Below are positions 61,501 through 64,000 of a DNA stretch of 64,000 bases, one piece after another. The notes beneath the pieces are model-generated. The model ran no database searches and was not told the DNA's origin. It worked only from the letters and a program-made list of their open reading frames with translations. This DNA comes from Maylandia zebra (Eukaryota; Chordata; Actinopteri; Cichliformes; Cichlidae), in the NCBI RefSeq assembly GCF_041146795.1, contig NC_135170.1, forward strand, positions 26,902,033 through 26,966,032, read 5' to 3'. A program made the position numbers and the translations under genes. Positions within the stretch are counted from its first letter, which is position 1. The number at the start of each line of letters is the position of its first letter.

Positions 61501-64000
61501 AGGATAATCCAGCACTCTGAATAAGTGCCAAAGACAGAGTTTAACTCCTCTTCCCCTAAGGATATCTGCTCCTGAAGGACATCCTGCCTGTGATGTCCAG
61601 TCTTCCTCAGACAGGGACCAGCCTTGAATCTGACCTTTTCCTTGCAGTGATTTATATTTTTTCACTGTGAAACGTGTGTTGGTGCAACTCAGCAATGACT
61701 ATACCCACTGTTCCAGCTAAACCCCTCCAAAGACACGAGTTGCGGGCCCATGCCAGGTCAGCTGCAATGTTGATTTTTGAGAGAGACGGGAGAGAAAGAC
61801 AGAAACAGACTTCCAAGGCACTTGGCTTGTCTGTCTGTTAAAAGTTAGAAGTTCACATTGGGATTTGACCAAACGCCCTTGCAGCCCACTGACCAGTAGA
61901 CTAATGGAAAATTATAACAGTAGCATATGGCTGGATTAATCCTGCCACATCAGGTTATACTGGCATCTCCAGCAAGACTACTTTTACAGATGTGGAATGA
62001 CTGGGACACAGTCCTTGCCATTCTTGCTGTTCCCGCTCTGTGAGATATTCAAAACATCTCTTTCAGCTGTCAGATTTTCTCTCTGACGTCATTTACATAA
62101 TCTAAAAAATTGTTTAGAGAAAATGAAACTTGTGATTGCCTGTAAATGACAATCACTTATGCAAATACAGATGAGATGAGTGGGATGCAGCAGGCAAGAA
62201 AAGAGCCTAAAGCAGGAGGAAGCTTAGCGTTGAAACAATAGGAGTAAATTAGTCTGATTCCACCTAACCCTCCTTTATTTTCTGAAGTCAAAGCACCATC
62301 AACACAGCATTCAGGGCAAAATAAGTTAAAGAAGGAGTGGCCCAAGCCAAAGCAATCAAAACAGATTAAGCATAAATCAAAATTAGCTTCTGGGTGCTTC
62401 AGTTCAGTCCCAGTTTATGCCTGTCTGCAACCCTGAAGCGGATGCTCCCTCCTCTCTCCCTTCGCTGATCTGCTCTATATCAGGAGCCCCGCTGTTTGAA
62501 CTAATGGCAAAAGTAATTAAATGTTGGATATTCTAGCTCGGGGCAAGAGAGATGGCTGTTGTTGCAACAGTGAGTGTGTGACTGGTGTCACACTTGTATT
62601 TTCCAAATGTTAGTGGCTGGGCAATGACAAAGATGAAGACAGTGATTGTTCTTTTGTGAATTTACATGTAAATTAAACAGATTAAACATAAGTGAAGTCA
62701 CCGGAGGCCAAATATATGGGACAAAGTTGAGAATAATAAAAAAGTAAATACATTTTGCATGCTGTCATCGCTCTACTCATCAATCCATTTGACTCATCAC
62801 CAGCCGGCTTTAGTCCAGTCTGCGGTGATAATCTGGTATCGGGAAGTGTCACTCAAGGTCAAACAGCAGTTGGGATAAATACCTAATAGGTGCATGAGTC
62901 CAAAATGTTCCACAGGGAGAGTGAATGACAGATAAACCCCCAATGTAACACCCTTAAGTGTATGCTATTGTATTATAAAGATCCCATCTAGATTTTCTGC
63001 GTAAAGTAGCACTTTCCCAGCATTGCAGTGGGAGAAATGTCAGCATGTGACACAGCAATTATACCGGTGCCCTTTTATGAGCCTGCAAATTAAGAAATAT
63101 CTGTCAGGAAGAGGTCAGCCATGTTTAAATGTTAACACACTGGCGATGACCCTGCTGGTCTCATTGTGAGGCTTTCCTTCCAGCTCTGCTGAGATCAACT
63201 AATAACACTTCCCATCATCACTTGGGCTTGAAACAGAAGCCTGTGGTGCATTAAACTGACAATGTGGAGCAGATGTGGTCACTAGAAGGCGTGGACATTT
63301 TTTTAAGACGCTTGAACTGTAGAAAGAGAAGTGAGGACATGACCCAGTGTGGCTGATGAAAGCTTGAGTCAAAGCCCCTGATGTGATTTTATTTTTAAAA
63401 TGAATAAAGAAATGAACTGCCATGTGAGGCATTTTAACCTCATGAGAAGCCCAGTCAGAGCTTGCACAAGGACAGGGAAGGGACTTATCAGATTTATTTG
63501 GTTTTTTTAAACCGCTCTATAGTCTCACAAGTTCACACGTTTCCACTTTAAAGGAAGGCGGTCAGTTATTTTGTTCATTCCTCCAAACTGCTGACTGAAC
63601 AGCTGATTTAATCAATGATAAATGAGTACAAAAAAATTCATAGGGTAGTGCTTGATCTTTGGAAGTGCCAAGGAGTAGAGTAAAGGGGGTTAAAGAGTGC
63701 AGATTTTCATAGGAATTAGGAAAATAATAGAAAACATACCCAGAGTTAGATGATGGGACAATTAAAGGAAAGGCTGGTGATAACAAGGCTGCAGCTACAG
63801 ACGGGGATGTCTGATGCTGATGTATACTGAGCGCCTCCTGTGGTCCGCGGGTCTTGTCGTGGGAGCACATACACAGTCATTAGTCTCTTGTAGAGCTGCT
63901 TTTAACCGTAAAGAAGGATTGCATTTGGTTTTTAACTGTAGAATTAAGGGATTATGTTGAAACCTGCTAACTTCCATACTCCGAAAAAGATATTTATTGC
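55591..64000. other. No gene found
   Basis: Moderately AT-rich single-copy-looking sequence. I found no exon with conserved protein similarity, no RNA gene and no clear transposon. It is likely intronic or intergenic; some parts could be conserved non-coding enhancers, which cannot be judged without other genomes. Confidence 0.5.

Overview
This is nuclear DNA of a teleost fish. It has vertebrate split genes with GT/AG introns, fish-type haemoglobin genes, and fish repeats (Rex-type LINE ends, a tRNA-derived SINE, hAT and Tc1 relics, a Ty3/gypsy LTR element). The SINE resembles ones I associate with cichlids, so a cichlid or a close relative is my best guess. The locus is the MN globin cluster: globins next to nprl3 and mpg.

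Layout. Positions 1-15.95 kb hold the globin cluster. A young Ty3/gypsy element (175-8858, reading on the minus strand) sits just upstream of a beta-globin gene (9142-9864, +). A dead beta-like gene follows (10211-12292, +), split in exon 1 by a 1.35 kb hAT element. Next comes an alpha-globin gene on the minus strand (13639-12987), paired head to head with a second beta-globin gene (14661-15385, +) whose protein is identical to the first. A scrap of another beta-like 3' end lies at about 15826-15952. The two beta genes sit in copies of one duplicated segment; the right copy still shows the empty site of the gypsy insertion.

Positions 18.5-33.7 kb hold nprl3 (+), a subunit of the GATOR1 complex, in 13 coding exons plus one candidate 39-base cassette exon. 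Its 3 kb intron at 25845-28843 holds a tight group of one MARE/NF-E2 site, three GATA sites and a C-rich KLF-type box (26201-26333). This matches the position and content expected of the vertebrate alpha-globin major regulatory element. mpg (DNA-3-methyladenine glycosylase) lies tail to tail with nprl3 on the minus strand (36918-34347).

From 37 to 64 kb I find no coding exon. A likely 5' untranslated exon ends at a strong donor at 44950/44951 on the + strand. Its divergence from mpg matches the RHBDF1-MPG arrangement in mammals, so 45-64 kb may be a long first intron. Transposon relics are scattered through this half and through the nprl3 introns.

The alpha and beta chains assemble into the haemoglobin tetramer in red cells. 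nprl3 and mpg are unrelated housekeeping genes that stay linked to the globins, most likely because nprl3 carries the globin enhancer in its intron. I see no CRISPR array, rRNA or tRNA gene, and nothing that I would call an undescribed system. The most informative signals are the exact pre-insertion site of the LTR element, the patchy similarity of the two beta copies, and the intronic enhancer cluster.
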